Shown: in pieces, positions 31,099 to 41,046 of the stretch | How positions within the stretch are numbered: the first letter of the stretch is position 1 | How the letters are laid out: each line of letters begins with the position of its first letter | Assembly (NCBI RefSeq): GCF_010111755.1 | Contig: NC_088961.1 | Span: 1,240,001-1,304,000, forward strand | Direction: 5' to 3' | From: Nakaseomyces glabratus | Lineage: Eukaryota > Ascomycota > Saccharomycetes > Saccharomycetales > Saccharomycetaceae | Length of the DNA stretch: 64,000 bases | Notes under the pieces: model-generated | What the model was told of the DNA's origin: nothing | The model's database searches: none | Seen by the model: the letters and a program-made list of their open reading frames with translations, nothing else | Position numbers and translations under genes: made by a program

Positions 31099-31118
31099 AT
31101 TTCGGATCGATCCGAAAT
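31099..31118. repeat. Perfect 20-bp palindrome containing a Ppr1-type site
   Basis: The 20 bases are identical to their reverse complement. The core TTCGG-N6-CCGAA at 31101-31116 matches the Ppr1 recognition pattern of S. cerevisiae URA genes exactly. It lies in the 279-bp gap between the convergent stops of OTU1 and BUD20, not in an obvious promoter. Confidence 0.9.
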
Positions 31119-31231
31119 GAAATTTAATTAAAGTTCCATTTTTGTTATTTTTTTTTTGTTTAATTTAAAGTGAAATAAAAAGTAGTTATAAGTATCGCCA
31201 TTTTTTAGCTACTTAGCAACTCCATACAAAA

Positions 31232-31750
31232 TTATTGCTCCATTACAGCCTCAGTAGCAACTTCCACAGCGGTGGACGTTGTGGAAGGCTCAGTGGTCTC
31301 AGATTTCTTGTTGTTATCAGCCCATGGTAATGTAGGTTCTGTGGTTTCGATATTTTCGAGTGTTTGATCCAAATGCTCCTTCAGGAGGGTCTCGTTGGTT
31401 TCTTTCACCTGGTTATCGACATTCTTGAATTTCTCCACGCTGTTCAGGAACTTGTTCAAGTTAACACCAGCAGCAGCATCGGCAACCTCCTGCGTGTACG
31501 GTATCGACTTTAGCTCCTTCACTCTTCTTCTATGTATCTTACCTTTCAAATGTGTCTTCAAAGCGATACCAGTTTCGAAATACTTGGCACAGTGTATACA
31601 GTAGTGCTGACCTAGACCGGGCTTCGTCTCATCCAGCGGCTGGTTCAACAGCTGCTGTATCTTCTCCTGGGACTTCAACTCTTCATGGATCAGATCCAAA
31701 TCCTTCGTTCTTCTCTTCGTCTTATACCTCTTAACACTATATCTACCCAT
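31232..31750 (-). CDS. BUD20: Bud20, pre-60S ribosome export factor
   Basis: The 172-residue protein begins at the ATG at 31750 (MGRYSVKRYKTKRRTKDLD), the conserved family start. It has one C2H2-type zinc finger (HYCIHCAKYF...LKTHLKGKIHRRR) and a conserved block (PYTQEVADAAAG). The C-terminal half is acidic and less conserved. Bud20 is a shuttling factor on pre-60S particles needed for their nuclear export. It is divergent from RPL10, exactly as YLR074C-YLR075W on chromosome XII of S. cerevisiae, although the flanking genes here come from the chromosome VI arrangement. Confidence 0.96.
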   Translation of the reverse strand: MGRYSVKRYKTKRRTKDLDLIHEELKSQEKIQQLLNQPLDETKPGLGQHYCIHCAKYFETGIALKTHLKGKIHRRRVKELKSIPYTQEVADAAAGVNLNKFLNSVEKFKNVDNQVKETNETLLKEHLDQTLENIETTEPTLPWADNNKKSETTEPSTTSTAVEVATEAVMEQ

Positions 31751-31920
31751 ACCTTTCACCTATTCGCAAAGTATTCTACCCTTCTTTACGGAATTAAACT
31801 TATTTATATATATATACAGATATATTTCTATCTATTATAAAGCAACACAATAGATAACGCAACAGTAGAATAACATAACTAAACGCTAAGCTAGTCATCC
31901 ATAGTATTCCACCAGCTAAG

Positions 31921-31947
31921 CTCATCGCATCGCATCGCATCGCATCG
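31921..31947 (-). promoter_or_regulatory. PAC element fused to a pentanucleotide repeat
   Basis: CTCATCGC at 31921-31928 is the PAC motif GCGATGAG on the minus strand, about 170 bp upstream of BUD20. It runs directly into five tandem CATCG units (31923-31947), so partial PAC cores (GCGATG) recur five times. PAC is bound by Dot6/Tod6-type repressors in S. cerevisiae. Confidence 0.6.
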
Positions 31948-32048
31948 CTAATTTACAATCCACCTTCCCCCCCCCCCCCCCAGGCAAAAGCGCAGAACAC
32001 TACGCTTCGCAAAAACTTTCCAGAAAAATTTCCAAAAAAAAAAATTTT

Positions 32049-32059
32049 AAAAATTTTCA
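32049..32059 (-). promoter_or_regulatory. RRPE element
   Basis: AAAAATTTTCA is the complement of TGAAAATTTTT, matching the rRNA-processing element that accompanies PAC in ribosome-biogenesis promoters. It is about 300 bp from the BUD20 start. Confidence 0.5.
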
Positions 32060-32617
32060 GAAAGTGAAAAAAATCACATGCATTAACGTCTTAAGGTATA
32101 TGGTCATTTTACACACGATAACCACATGATAGTACGTACACTCGGACTAAAATGGTCATAGGCCACGTACACCTTACATACGCATATACGACCAACAGAT
32201 AAGTCTGTCTCTTCGCCCCCCACGAAGTCTCTCTCTCTGTGTGTGCGTGTGTGTGTGTGTGTGCATCATACATAAACCATATCACCAGCTACGTGATTTT
32301 TATGTAATTCTCACGTACAGGCAGATGGGAAAGGAGAGAAGAGGACAGGAAACAAAAACTACCTCAGACAAACCCGCACAAAGGTGCGAAAGATGCAAAA
32401 GAAAATTTTTTTTTTCATTCTGCTTGTGCGTGAAAGGAAGAGAAAAAAATTTTTCCTTCCTCGCTCTTGGGCTTGCTAATTCCATCTGTTAGTATATAAA
32501 GCAATGAGCTGTTGAACAAGATAATTTTCTTTGCGCACTTGGTTATTTGTTTCTACCTATTGTGTTGTCTTATTTTCTTATATAGTAATAATAAACACTC
32601 TAATCAACTAATTCAAG

Positions 32618-33283
32618 ATGGCTAGAAGACCAGCTAGATGTTACAGATACCAAAAGAACAAGCCTTACCCAAAGTCTAGATACAACAGAGCTGTTCCAGA
32701 CTCCAAGATCAGAATCTATGACTTGGGTAAGAAGAAGGCCACTGTCGATGAGTTCCCATTGTGTGTCCACTTGGTCTCCAACGAATTGGAACAATTGTCC
32801 TCTGAAGCTTTGGAAGCCGCTCGTATCTGTGCTAACAAGTACATGACCAAGATCTCGGGTAGAGATTCTTTCCACTTGAGAGTCAGAGTCCACCCATTCC
32901 ACGTCTTGAGAATCAACAAGATGTTGTCTTGTGCCGGTGCGGATAGATTGCAACAAGGTATGAGAGGTGCTTGGGGTAAGCCTCACGGTTTGGCCGCTCG
33001 TGTTGACATTGGTCAAATTATCTTCTCCGTCAGAACCAAGGACAACAACAAGGACGTCGTTGTTGAAGGTTTGAGAAGAGCTAGATACAAGTTCCCAGGT
33101 CAACAAAAGATCATCATGTCTAAGAAGTGGGGTTTCACCAACTTGGACAGAGCTGAATACGTCAAGAGAAGAGACGCCGGTGAAGTCAAGGACGACGGTG
33201 CTTTCGTCAAGTTCTTGTCCAAGAAGGGTTCTCTAGAAGAAAACTTCAGAGAGTTCCCAGACTACTTCACTGCTCAAGCTTAA
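32618..33283 (+). CDS. RPL10: 60S ribosomal protein uL16
   Basis: The 221-residue protein is the late-joining large-subunit protein uL16, needed for subunit joining and for release of Nmd3 and Tif6. Recognisable segments are [40 protein letters not shown] and RGAWGKPHG near the P-site loop. The length equals that of S. cerevisiae Rpl10. Codon use is strongly optimised, indicating high expression. There is no intron. Confidence 0.99.
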   Translation: MARRPARCYRYQKNKPYPKSRYNRAVPDSKIRIYDLGKKKATVDEFPLCVHLVSNELEQLSSEALEAARICANKYMTKISGRDSFHLRVRVHPFHVLRINKMLSCAGADRLQQGMRGAWGKPHGLAARVDIGQIIFSVRTKDNNKDVVVEGLRRARYKFPGQQKIIMSKKWGFTNLDRAEYVKRRDAGEVKDDGAFVKFLSKKGSLEENFREFPDYFTAQA

Positions 33284-34350
33284 ACTCCTCTAAACTTTTA
33301 CATCTGAAAAATAATATAGATATTTTATCTTTCTTTTTTTTTATATATATAAACTTACAGGAATCAATAAGCTAAGACAGTAGTCTTTTTTTTCAAGACA
33401 GAAGTACATTAATATTTCTTAGATAGTGCCCAGCAATCTGTTCTCTATATGACTTGTTGTACATGTAGACTTAGACATACGGGTTATCCTGCCAAAGATA
33501 ATCCTCATTTCTAATTTCAAATTGTATGGAATATATATAATCATGTCAAAGTATATCAGTAGTGAGCCTCCCTACAGTACTGATTCTTTACTTACGAAAA
33601 TATAAATAATATTGATACTTTGGAATTGCCCAGTATTAACTGGTTTGATGGCTTGCTATCGTTATCACTTTTTGGCGCAGTCCAAGAAGATGTACAGTAG
33701 CCGTCTTGAAATCGAATTGGATTTTCCTCTACTCGGTTAAAGACTGTGCCACAATGCTCATTTAATTAACAGTACAGTATTCACTAGTTTGTGTCTTGCT
33801 TCTCAAATATTGCTTTTTTTTGCACTTTCCTCTTCTTGACTCGATCGATACCTACTGGCAACCTAGAAATATCAAAATTATCCAAAAATAGGAAAAAACA
33901 GAAGAGAGCAGAAAGACAATATACACAAGCTTCTACAGAAATACAGTGCCTTCAATGCAATTGCAGAAGCAAAATTGTATCACATGAATCTTGGGCAACA
34001 TACTACCATCCAGGTAATCAAGATAATTATTGTTTGGTGTCTCGATTGACAATGGGATGATAAGTGGAAATTTAGAAAAAGTCTGCATTTTAACGTGAAG
34101 AACTGAAAAAAAAAAAAACGAAAAAAAAATTCAGATTTTTCGTGTTACATTGACTTGTCGAGAAATGTTATCCATCAAATAATTTTCTTTTTATATATAT
34201 TCCCGTGTTTATTTCATCACTGTTCGAGTTTTGGTTCTTTGCATTATATTTGTTTCTTAGTACTCTCTTGCAATTGTCTTTATTTAAGGCTCAGAAAACT
34301 GACAAAAAAGTTCTACAACTCACTCACCACACCTAAATAACACAATTGAT
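33284..34350. promoter_or_regulatory. Intergenic region, RPL10 3' flank and SEC53 promoter
   Basis: I see no gene in this gap of 1.07 kb. The first 100 bp is T/AT-rich and fits RPL10 3' end formation. A-rich tracts near 34107-34130 and pyrimidine-rich sequence precede the SEC53 start. Confidence 0.5.
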
Positions 34351-35118
34351 ATGTCTACTCCACAAGAATTTGCCTACAAGGAAAGACCAGATGTCTTGGT
34401 TCTTTTCGATGTCGATGGTACTTTGACTCCAGCTAGATTGACCGTCTCTGACAAAGTCAGAGATACTTTGGTCAAGTTGAGAAAGAAGGTCTGCATTGGT
34501 TTCGTTGGTGGTTCTGATTTGAGCAAGCAATTAGAACAATTAGGTCCAAACGTTCTAAATGAATTCGACTACGCTTTCTCTGAAAACGGTTTGACTGCTT
34601 ACAGAATGGGTAAGCAATTGGCTTCCCAATCTTTCATCAACTGGATTGGTGAAGAAAAGTACAACAAGTTGGCTAAGTTCATCTTGGGTTACTTGGCTAA
34701 CATTGACTTGCCAAAGAGAAGAGGTACTTTCCTAGAATTCAGAAACGGTATGATCAACGTTTCCCCAATTGGTAGAAACGCTTCTACTGAAGAAAGAAAC
34801 GAATTCGAAAGATACGACAAGGAACACAACATCAGAGCCAAGTTCGTCGAAGCTTTGAAGAAGGAATTCCCAGACTACGGTTTGACTTACTCTATCGGTG
34901 GTCAAATCTCCTTCGATGTTTTCCCAACCGGTTGGGACAAGACCTACTGTCTACAACACGTTGAGAAGGACGGTTTTAAGGAAATCCACTTCTTCGGTGA
35001 CAAGACTCAAGTTGGTGGTAACGATTATGAAATCTTCGTTGACCCAAGAACTATTGGTCACTCTGTTCAAACTCCAGATGACACTGTCAAGATTTTGAAC
35101 GAAATCTTCAACTTATAA
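34351..35118 (+). CDS. SEC53: Phosphomannomutase
   Basis: The 255-residue protein converts mannose-6-phosphate to mannose-1-phosphate, the precursor of GDP-mannose for glycosylation and GPI anchors. The HAD-superfamily nucleophile motif is [11 protein letters not shown] with D20 and D22; [17 protein letters not shown] near 220-235 supplies later catalytic and metal ligands. Length matches S. cerevisiae Sec53 (254). Codon use indicates high expression. It is convergent with FMP32. Confidence 0.99.
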   Translation: MSTPQEFAYKERPDVLVLFDVDGTLTPARLTVSDKVRDTLVKLRKKVCIGFVGGSDLSKQLEQLGPNVLNEFDYAFSENGLTAYRMGKQLASQSFINWIGEEKYNKLAKFILGYLANIDLPKRRGTFLEFRNGMINVSPIGRNASTEERNEFERYDKEHNIRAKFVEALKKEFPDYGLTYSIGGQISFDVFPTGWDKTYCLQHVEKDGFKEIHFFGDKTQVGGNDYEIFVDPRTIGHSVQTPDDTVKILNEIFNL

Positions 35119-35531
35119 TTTTAATACATCGATCAATCATTTCTACTATTCATTTATCTTTGATGATTCTCATGCCTTGTGATCATTTATTCCCTCATAG
35201 TGATGGCATCACGGTTTTTATATTTCCTACTTTCAATACTTTATTTCCATCATTTGTTTAATTAATTGATATTTTGTTGTGGTAAATATTTCATTATATA
35301 CTATGGATACACTAAATGTACAAAACGTACCTAATACTTAATTACCATACTACAAAAAAACTGAAAATAAAAACAAAAGACAACAAACAGTTCTGCAATT
35401 ATGTATAATTGATGCCAGAAGTTTAATTTGTGAGGCAATTATTTTAAAATAGATGTTAATTAAAACCACTATGCATCTAGCAAAGAATATTATTTATTAT
35501 ATAGGTAATGTGATTAATTTCTGTTTTTATC
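35119..35531. terminator. Convergent 3' region of SEC53 and FMP32
   Basis: This gap of 413 bp is AT-rich, with TATATACTATGGATACA-like and A-rich tracts. It fits 3' processing signals from both strands; nothing else is seen. Confidence 0.4.
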
Positions 35532-36149
35532 CTATGACAGAAGCCTCACATATGCTAAGATTAGTGCAAATGTACCAGTGCAGACACCAATTAGCCACTG
35601 CATCACTTGGGTTTTAACCGAGTCAATCTGCATTTTGATATTATTTACTTCTTGATCAATTCTTGTATCAATTTCTTTTATCTGTAGTTCATAATGGCTA
35701 TTCTCTTCCCTTATCCTACCCTTCTCCAACGATAAATCAAGCTTGAAGCCGGCATTGGCCTTTGTAATTTCTTCTCGAAGCTTATTTCTTAGTTTTTCTA
35801 AGTCGTTACGAACACCTTCATATTCATTTTGAAGATTATGAAACTCGCTTCTATCTGCACTTAGAAGTTGATCTCTAAGTTTAGCGAAGTCTACTCTCTG
35901 TTGGTAGGCTAGCTGAGTAAGTTTTTCACGCATAGCCAAATCCTTAGAGACATGTTCAACACCATCTCTAACTGCATCAACCATCAACTCAACTATCATT
36001 GACGCCTGCGCTTCAGTAAAGGCATTTTTGTCGGTCAATATTTGTTTATATTTGTGAGTATTAGAAACATGAATAGGCTTAAAACTGTTAAATAACGGTG
36101 ACAATGTGTGAAAGTGCCTACGCACACCTAGCCCAATGTACCTATTCAT
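35532..36149 (-). CDS. FMP32: Fmp32, mitochondrial DUF1640 coiled-coil membrane protein
   Basis: The 205-residue protein has a basic presequence (MNRYIGLGVRRHFHTLSP), a long charged coiled coil (about 60-180) and one C-terminal transmembrane segment (about 184-203). This is the MCUR1/Fmp32 layout of inner-membrane proteins. S. cerevisiae Fmp32 has been linked to proline metabolism and cytochrome oxidase assembly. Length (207 in S. cerevisiae), strand and position between SEC53 and RGD2 agree with YFL046W. Confidence 0.94.
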   Translation of the reverse strand: MNRYIGLGVRRHFHTLSPLFNSFKPIHVSNTHKYKQILTDKNAFTEAQASMIVELMVDAVRDGVEHVSKDLAMREKLTQLAYQQRVDFAKLRDQLLSADRSEFHNLQNEYEGVRNDLEKLRNKLREEITKANAGFKLDLSLEKGRIREENSHYELQIKEIDTRIDQEVNNIKMQIDSVKTQVMQWLIGVCTGTFALILAYVRLLS

Positions 36150-36639
36150 CTTCAGTAAAAAGTTGCCTGAATAGGATATCTGCTTGAACTGAAATTAGTT
36201 TCCAGAAATATTTCGTAATCACTAAGGCAACAATAAAAAATTACAGATACCAAAAGTCAATACAGTTGCAACCTCTGTAAAGTTGCTCTTCTATCTTTAT
36301 TATTTATCATTTGCGCCTGATTAGTGATGAACCTTTTTCGTATTTCGTATTTCTATTGCTCTTTTCTATATGAATAAAAGAAAAGTCACATGATCAAGGT
36401 TATATGAATAAGGGAAGCACCTTAGTGAATGTCAATGTAGCAAAGCAAATTCCTATTACTTTAGAATGTTTTCTATTTCAATGGTAAGCTATGCTTCTTC
36501 AGTCTTCTCACTATTCGAGTGAATTATAAAAGTTTTGCCCTATTTTCTACATATTTATTTAAAGCAACAACCCTTATTAATAGAAAAATGGTGCAATGTT
36601 CATCAATGACTATCAACAGTTAGTACTATGCTGTAAGCC

Positions 36640-38853
36640 CTATTTACTATGCGATTTTAAATCCTTCTTAGATCCTTGCCTCTTAAGATTTGAAAAGATA
36701 TGCTCTTTATTTGTTAGAAGGTCATAAAAAATTTTGTAGCCCAAGTCATTGTCTTCAACCGTACTTGCTTGAATTATACAGGAGGCAAATTCCTGAGATA
36801 TAGAATCGGTAAAAGTTGAAGCAATATCCTCTTTATTATCCCCCATTTTTAAGATCATTATTAATCTGTGAAAATGCGTTGCTATGGAATCCAAGGTTGC
36901 CAAATGAGTCTTCGAAAGTGAAGAAAGAATAGTAAATAAGCCAGTAATTCTCTTGTGTTTGTTTTCATCGACTTGCAATTCATTGTCACAATTCTCATTG
37001 TCACCGCTTTTATCCATATCCAGGGGAAATTGTATATACAATTCGCTAAGCACTTCAGATAAATCTTTGGGAATTAAAGGCTGAGGTAGTTCTAATAAAT
37101 ATAGCTTAACTATACTGGCAACGGTACTAGCTTCAACATCATTAACCTTTAATAGTTCTAGAATTTCTTTCTCATCAGAAAATTGTCTCTTATTTAGCAA
37201 ACTACGAAGTTGATGTGTGGAATTCAATTTAACAGGTGAAATCCACGTCAACGTTCGGATTTTATCATTTATCATATCTGGATATACTGAATCCATATAC
37301 GTCAACACAGCAGATATAATCAAAGGCACAACCTTTTTATCGAGCCTACATCTAGTTTCTAAGTCAATACCAAAATTTTGGAAACTTCCTGGGTTATAGT
37401 AATTATTGTACGTAATAGCTCTTGGATGAAAAACACCGGTATGATAATTTGTTAGTAATGCCAGCATATCAGCAGATGGGTCTATCGAATCTTCAAAGTC
37501 CAATAGCTTCTCAGATGATAATTTCAGGCTTGTTATTTTGTTGCCCATAGTCGAACAGAAATCTAACGTTGCTTTCTTTATAGCTTTTAATCTATCTGAT
37601 TCACACTTTTCCATAAATGACAAGTGATCTATGACTAACTCCTCTACAGAACACCGCAATGAGTCCATTTTGAACGCTTCTTTATAATATTTATTATCAG
37701 CATCTTCCATTTCCTTCAAGAGTTTAAAGAAAATGCGTTCTTTTTCATTGACATTAGGGGACCCATTAGTTTCATTAGACACAGCACGTTGCGAGATCTT
37801 TGTTGTCATATCTTGAAGGTATGTGGATACGTTATTTTCAAAGTCTTTAGTAAGAGAGCTTGACAAAACATTATTGCTTCCATCACTGTATGATAGTCGA
37901 GCATACTTGTATGCGTACGGTTTCCACTGATACTGAAATTTCTTAGAGTTCACAAATGTAGTCCCTACACCATTACAATACTTGATGAAACCTAAATTCA
38001 GGAGCTCTTGTCCAAATGCCTCTGCCTCATCAAGATCTTTTATCGAAAGAGCAGTCTTTAGAAAATCTGTGATTTCTCTACCACTATTAGTATTATTAAG
38101 GGTATAATTAATTAAAGGAACACGAAATTCAGACTTTGGCAGATCTTTCAGCAACGCTATTATAATTTCCCTTGTGGATTTGTGATCCAACTCAAGCGTA
38201 TTCAGCTTAATAAAAATTTGATTATCCTTTTCCTTTTCTCTATCACTTATGTATTTTTTTTGAATTTTTAGAGCCCGCATGGCGGCGGCAAGCTCCTCAT
38301 CATTAAAGTTTTCATTTTTAAAATCCTCCAATGCCCTACATTTGCTGAAGTAGTCATTCTCCAATTTCTTTACGTATATTCTAGATTTCTTAAAATTCTT
38401 TACATTTTTACTCAGTAGTGATTCTGAAAATTTGACTCTCTCTCTATGTTCTGTGCACCATTTACTGAACGGTTGTAAAACCATTGTTTCAATATTCGAT
38501 GCGATCATGATATGCTGCTTTCCCTCTACTACCATCTGGTCTAACATACCACTAAGAGCCACAACTGTAGTAGGCTCCCATCGACCTTTCTTATTATCTG
38601 AGTGTGATTCATCGCTTTTATCGCCTGTATTTGGATCTTCAGTGGAGTTGGAATGCATAACAGTATCAAGTCCATCGATATTCGTTCTAATACCAGCTAG
38701 TTGCTTACCATAACCGACTTCATATTGCATCCGGGAAGCAAACATCTGTATATATAAATCACATTGATCACAACCATGGTAAAGTCTAGAAAATAGTACA
38801 TCTAAACCACTTTGTAGATCGTCCGACCAAAAAGTATCTATGAAAGAAGGCAT
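36640..38853 (-). CDS. RGD2: Rgd2-type Rho GTPase-activating protein
   Basis: The start is the ATG at 38853 (MPSFIDTFWSDDLQSGLDVLF); a longer frame upstream has no ATG. The 737-residue protein has an F-BAR domain (about 1-280; YHGCDQCDLYIQMFASRMQYE), a DEP-like segment (about 225-320) and a C-terminal RhoGAP domain (about 460-690). S. cerevisiae Rgd2 (714 residues) acts on Cdc42 and Rho5. In the RhoGAP domain, the usual GxFRxSG arginine-finger loop appears as TLTWISPV, so the finger Arg seems replaced by Trp. Synteny agrees with YFL047. Confidence 0.93.
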   Translation of the reverse strand: MPSFIDTFWSDDLQSGLDVLFSRLYHGCDQCDLYIQMFASRMQYEVGYGKQLAGIRTNIDGLDTVMHSNSTEDPNTGDKSDESHSDNKKGRWEPTTVVALSGMLDQMVVEGKQHIMIASNIETMVLQPFSKWCTEHRERVKFSESLLSKNVKNFKKSRIYVKKLENDYFSKCRALEDFKNENFNDEELAAAMRALKIQKKYISDREKEKDNQIFIKLNTLELDHKSTREIIIALLKDLPKSEFRVPLINYTLNNTNSGREITDFLKTALSIKDLDEAEAFGQELLNLGFIKYCNGVGTTFVNSKKFQYQWKPYAYKYARLSYSDGSNNVLSSSLTKDFENNVSTYLQDMTTKISQRAVSNETNGSPNVNEKERIFFKLLKEMEDADNKYYKEAFKMDSLRCSVEELVIDHLSFMEKCESDRLKAIKKATLDFCSTMGNKITSLKLSSEKLLDFEDSIDPSADMLALLTNYHTGVFHPRAITYNNYYNPGSFQNFGIDLETRCRLDKKVVPLIISAVLTYMDSVYPDMINDKIRTLTWISPVKLNSTHQLRSLLNKRQFSDEKEILELLKVNDVEASTVASIVKLYLLELPQPLIPKDLSEVLSELYIQFPLDMDKSGDNENCDNELQVDENKHKRITGLFTILSSLSKTHLATLDSIATHFHRLIMILKMGDNKEDIASTFTDSISQEFASCIIQASTVEDNDLGYKIFYDLLTNKEHIFSNLKRQGSKKDLKSHSK

Positions 38854-39712
38854 GCTTGAACTTCTGAGGCCTTTAATTTTTATATCAATTGCTCCACTTA
38901 GCTGATAAAGCCAACACCAACCTCGCACTTATTTATCAATGGAATGCAGAGCTAGTAAGCTACTTCTTATTTTAAATAGTTGAGTAAAGCCTTGGTTCTT
39001 TTTTATTCCAGAAGAACACTTTCCAATATCAGACTCGATTCAATCCTCTTGAAACATCTGATATCTATCAATGGTATGAAGGACCCCATACGCTACTGTT
39101 TTATAAATAGATTAGATAATTTCAGATGCCATATTGCATCAGCCTACTAAAAATGGGCATCGCGATCGCAATTACGTTTTCCATCACAAAAAAGGGACCA
39201 CCAGAAGAGAACAGAGTTGTCACCATCGAAGGTGAATTTTAACTTGATGTTTCGATGAAAATCCGTTTTTTGACAAAATTTCAAGGAAAGTTGTCGGCAC
39301 AAAGGGGATGTTGACAATACTTTGAGCTGCATTTCATTAAAGATCAAATTCCGTTCTTCAAATCGAAGGAATATAGCTTTTTTTACCAATAAACATTGAC
39401 TGCCATATAGGATATCGGATAACCAGACACTTATCTCTGTATAACTGTCTATTTCTTTGCTATTCGACTAATACAGTGAATCCTGTGTGTGGGATCATTT
39501 CAATTAATTCAAAGGGTAACCTATCATAGAGCCTTCATATTTACGTATCAAAAATTGAAATATTGTGGAGAAGATCTGATATATTATTCCTCCAATAGAA
39601 TAATTACGATAACCAATTGTACTATACAGTAACGATTTCCAATTTACGATTTCCATCTTTTCCCCCACTGGCATATTTATGAAATTATCACCCGGTTAAA
39701 AGTCAAGTATAA
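38854..39712. promoter_or_regulatory. Divergent promoter region of RGD2 and EMP47
   Basis: No gene is supported in this 859-bp gap. An 80-codon minus-strand frame at 39147-39389 has no recognisable features. Nothing else stands out. Confidence 0.45.
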
Positions 39713-40999
39713 ATGTTTTGCTTACAACTGTTATACCTTTACATACTTATAACTGGCGTCTATGGTCATGTTATAAACAAATCTGGAGATGAAACTACCC
39801 TTAGAAGGGATATCTCGTTATTAGATTTAGTAAAAGCAAGCAAGCTGCCGGCACAATGGAACGCTTTGGAGTCGGCACGACTAGTGGAAGGCAGAGTTGT
39901 ATTAACGCCAAAGACTAATACAAAGGGCTCTATTTGGTTACAGGACCCGTTTCCTATCAAAGACGCTTTCACCGTTGAATGGACTTTCAGAAGCATAAAT
40001 TTCAGCGGAAAATCGAAGGGAGGAATGTCATTTTGGGTTTTAGATGACACCACCCAGCTAGACGACAAACTTTATGGAGGTCCAAACAAGTTTTCTGGTT
40101 TGCAAATTTTAATAGATAACTTCAGCAATTATGGTCCTAGTGTACGTGGTATTTTGAATGATGGCAGCCAGGAGTTTAAGCAAGAAGACATCTATTCCAA
40201 TGCGTTTGCCTCATGCTTAATGGGATACCAAGATTCTGCTGTTCCATTCACAATGAGATTATCATATAGCCCGAAGGAGAACCATTTGCTTAAGTTACAG
40301 ATTGATAACCAAGTATGTTTTCAAACAAGAAACATCTTGCTACCACAAAAGAATTTCAGGATCGGTACAAGTGCTAATAACGCAGGTACCGAGGAATCCT
40401 TTGAGCTATTGAGAATAAAACTGTATGACGATATTTTAGAAAAAGCTCTTGAACCAAATATGAAAGCTATGCCTCAGCCAAAGACTGTACAAAAAATAAT
40501 TAACAAAGATACAGGAGCACAAACAATGAAAGAAAAAGATATTTTTGATACCAAAAAGTCAGATGTCAGTGTTCTTGACATCTATAAGAAAATCGATCAA
40601 CTAGAAGGCAAAATAATTGGTAATGATGTCTCCACTTTATTAACCTCAGTAGATAATGCGATTGAGGGACAAAGAAAGATGAATAAACATTTAGATGAAT
40701 TACTTACTCAACTAAAGCTGTTTGCGCATTTTGAGAACAAAGATCTTCTTACAAAAGATGATACTATCATCCCTGACAATTATAAGGAATTTCTAAACAT
40801 GAATGATAAATTGGGTGAACTATTGAAAGAACAAGAATCAATCAGAATGGAGCATAGAAAAAATCATGGTGAAATAACATCTACTGATGTACTGAATAAG
40901 CTATTTTTATGGATGCTTCCTCTGATTGGTGTGATTCTGTTGACTGCATATCATACTTATAAGATTCAACAAGAGATCTCCAAAACTAAATTATTGTAA
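39713..40999 (+). CDS. EMP47: Emp47-type L-lectin cargo receptor
   Basis: The 428-residue type I membrane protein has a signal peptide (about 1-18), an L-type lectin domain (about 30-250; GGMSFWVLDD, YGGPNKFSGLQILIDN), a coiled-coil stalk (about 290-375), one transmembrane segment (about 396-414) and a short cytoplasmic tail ending KTKLL. That tail is the COPI/COPII sorting signal of S. cerevisiae Emp47. The protein cycles between ER and Golgi and carries glycoproteins. The tail favours EMP47 over the duplicate EMP46. It converges with SWP82, with 47 bp between stops. Confidence 0.95.
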   Translation: MFCLQLLYLYILITGVYGHVINKSGDETTLRRDISLLDLVKASKLPAQWNALESARLVEGRVVLTPKTNTKGSIWLQDPFPIKDAFTVEWTFRSINFSGKSKGGMSFWVLDDTTQLDDKLYGGPNKFSGLQILIDNFSNYGPSVRGILNDGSQEFKQEDIYSNAFASCLMGYQDSAVPFTMRLSYSPKENHLLKLQIDNQVCFQTRNILLPQKNFRIGTSANNAGTEESFELLRIKLYDDILEKALEPNMKAMPQPKTVQKIINKDTGAQTMKEKDIFDTKKSDVSVLDIYKKIDQLEGKIIGNDVSTLLTSVDNAIEGQRKMNKHLDELLTQLKLFAHFENKDLLTKDDTIIPDNYKEFLNMNDKLGELLKEQESIRMEHRKNHGEITSTDVLNKLFLWMLPLIGVILLTAYHTYKIQQEISKTKLL

Positions 41000-41046
41000 T
41001 TCATACAAAAGCTGTATATACGCATATAATTAATTTATAACTGTCA

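Larger units (their letters stand above)
31751..32617. promoter_or_regulatory. Divergent promoter of BUD20 and RPL10
   Basis: Both genes serve ribosome production. The BUD20 side holds a PAC element and an RRPE, the classic pair for ribosome-biogenesis genes. The RPL10 side has a TC/TG microsatellite (about 32229-32264), A/T-rich tracts and TATATAAA at 32493-32500, 118 bp before the RPL10 start. A run of 15 C lies at 31967-31981. I could not place a confident Rap1 site. Confidence 0.6.
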
